Source of the DNA: Acidobacteriota bacterium
GTDB taxonomy: Bacteria; Acidobacteriota; Thermoanaerobaculia; Multivoradales; JAGPDF01
Assembly: GCA_014584695.1 (NCBI GenBank)
Contig: JACTMI010000031.1
Span: forward strand, 62,001-126,000
Reading direction: 5' to 3'
DNA length: 64,000 nt
Part shown: in pieces, positions 62,866 through 64,000 of the stretch
How positions within the stretch are numbered: the first letter of the stretch is position 1
How the letters are laid out: each line of letters begins with the position of its first letter
The notes under the pieces: model-generated
Database searches by the model: none
The model's input: the letters and a program-made list of their open reading frames with translations, nothing else
Told to the model about the DNA's origin: nothing
Position numbers and translations under genes: made by a program

Positions 62866-64000
62866 TCAGCCGGCGACCGGCTGCGCGGGGGCGTCGAGCG
62901 GCGCCAGGCCGCGCGCGGCGCGGTAGGCGGGCAGCGCCGCGGCGAGGATGCGCACCGCCCGCTCGAGGTGCTCGCGCTGGAGCACGTAGGCGATCCGCGC
63001 CTCGTCGCGGCCGGCGCCGGGCGTGGCGTAGAAGCCGGCCGCCGGCGCGATCATCACGGTTTCGCCGTCGAGCGCGAAATCGGTGAGCAGGAACTTGGCG
63101 AGCTCCTCGGCGTCGTCGACCGGCAGGCGGACGACGAAGTAGAAGGCCCCTTCGGGCTTGCGCAGGAAAACGCCGGGAATCGAGGTCAGCCCGTCGAACA
63201 GCACGTCGCGGCGCAGCTGGTACTCGCGCGCGACCCCCGCGAAGTAGTCGGGCCCGAGCTCGCTCGCGCCGGCGGCGACCAGCTGCGCCAGGCCGGGCGG
63301 CGACAGGCGCCCCTGCGCCATCCGCAGCGCCGCCTGGTGGACCTCCGGGTGGCGGGTCGCGAGGCAGCCCAGCCGGATGCCGCAGGCGCTGTAGCGCTTC
63401 GAAAGGGAATCGACGACGATGACCTGCTCCTCGAAGCCGGCCAGCGTGAGCGCCGAGATCGCCCGGCGGCCGTCGTAGACGAACTCGCGGTAGACCTCGT
63501 CGGCGACGAAGAAGAGGCCGTGGTCGCGGCAGAAGCCGGCGACCCGCTCGATCTCTTCCGGGGTGTAGACCGTGCCGGTCGGGTTGTTCGGATTGCACAG
63601 CAGGACGAGCTTGGTGCGCGGCGTGAGCGCTCGTTCCCAGGCCTCGCGCGGCGGCAGGTGGAAGCCGTCCTCGCCGCGCGTCGGCACGGTCACCAGCCGG
63701 ACCCCGGACATGGTCGCGAAGGAGTTGTAGTTCGTGTAGTAGGGCTCGACGGTCAGCACCTCGTCACCCTCGGAGGTGGTGGCGAAGAAGGCGAAGAGAA
63801 GGGCTTCGCTGCCGCCGGTCGTCGCCACCAGCTGCGCGGCGTCGAGCTCGATGCCATAGCGGCGGTAGTAGGTGATCAGCGAATCGAGATACTCGGGCGT
63901 GCCGCCCGACGGGGTGTAGGCGAGGGTCGGCTCGACCCGGGCCAGCCGGGCGCGCATCGGCGCGGGGGTTTCGAGGTCGGGCTGGCCGATGTTCAGGTGG
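62866..64000 (-). CDS. PLP-dependent aminotransferase class I/II (cut by right window edge)
   Basis: The frame is open to the edge and reads HLNIGQPDLETPAP before the track Met at 63957, so the true start lies outside the window and the inner ATG is not it. The fold type I motifs are TGGSEALLFAFFATTSEGDEVLT (phosphate-binding side), VLLCNPNNPTGTVYTPEEIE, VADEVYREFVYDG and the PLP-lysine in VVDSLSKRYSACGIRLGCL. The phosphate-binding Arg is in RIAYVLQ near the end. It belongs to the aspartate/aromatic aminotransferase group. Substrate not determined. Confidence 0.92.
   Translation of the reverse strand, partial: HLNIGQPDLETPAPMRARLARVEPTLAYTPSGGTPEYLDSLITYYRRYGIELDAAQLVATTGGSEALLFAFFATTSEGDEVLTVEPYYTNYNSFATMSGVRLVTVPTRGEDGFHLPPREAWERALTPRTKLVLLCNPNNPTGTVYTPEEIERVAGFCRDHGLFFVADEVYREFVYDGRRAISALTLAGFEEQVIVVDSLSKRYSACGIRLGCLATRHPEVHQAALRMAQGRLSPPGLAQLVAAGASELGPDYFAGVAREYQLRRDVLFDGLTSIPGVFLRKPEGAFYFVVRLPVDDAEELAKFLLTDFALDGETVMIAPAAGFYATPGAGRDEARIAYVLQREHLERAVRILAAALPAYRAARGLAPLDAPAQPVAG

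Overview
The window is a high-GC bacterial chromosome segment with Gram-negative envelope traits: outer-membrane-type lipoprotein, OmpA-type peptidoglycan-binding domain, meso-DAP-type MurE and L,D-transpeptidases. I infer an Acidobacteriota member, probably near Thermoanaerobaculia. The grounds are the GC content, the dcw gene order, the GluRS variant, and the C-terminal domains of two secreted proteins, which resemble tails I recall from that group. This is inference, because no marker phylogeny could be run.

Layout. 1-747: the end of a cytochrome bd oxidase subunit I gene (cydA), cut by the window edge. 817-3991: an envelope cluster on the minus strand with an exported unknown, two L,D-transpeptidases and an alanine-rich lipoprotein. 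4149-6167: transketolase. 6296-9959: a translation block of tRNA-Ser(GCT), gltX, glnS and tRNA-Gln(CTG). 10007-13603: an SRPBCC protein, a Tat-exported metallo-beta-lactamase-fold hydrolase and a secreted metzincin protease.

14147-29486 is the most interesting part, a lower-GC defence island read entirely on the minus strand. In transcription order it holds an excisionase-type HTH protein, a SNF2-type helicase with a C-terminal DUF3883-like domain, an NYN-domain nuclease, an OLD-family ATPase/TOPRIM nuclease, a DUF1156 DNA methyltransferase, a second OLD-like ATPase/TOPRIM protein, a pRiA4b-Orf3-like protein, a 250-aa unknown and a DUF499 ATPase. Six of the genes overlap or nearly touch. Helicase, methylase and DUF499 ATPase form the core of the published Hma-type (helicase-methylase-ATPase) anti-phage systems; the five embedded genes look like variable cargo. 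A terminator-like hairpin with a second matching hairpin sits just upstream of the NYN start. A 176-bp MITE-like element with CTAG duplications lies directly after the DUF499 stop codon.

29878-44560: the division and cell wall (dcw) operon mraZ-rsmH-ftsL-ftsI-murE-mraY-murD-ftsW-murG-murC-ftsQ-ftsA-ftsZ. It starts from a promoter overlapped by three TGG boxes in 10-bp register (likely MraZ operator) and ends in a strong terminator. 44671-49849: a LuxR-type regulator, a VanZ-like and a MgtC/DUF4010-like membrane protein, two copies of an 86-bp triple-hairpin element, a LamG protein and a possible DUF4230 protein. 49877-58537: an AAA+ ATPase, a GT39-like membrane glycosyltransferase, and a PspA-led operon (PspA-like protein, substrate-binding protein fused to OmpA, ABC permease, ABC ATPase, coiled-coil membrane protein). 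58632-64000: a Kef-type antiporter, a small membrane protein, a saccharopine-dehydrogenase-like protein, a DUF2911 protein and an aminotransferase cut by the right edge.
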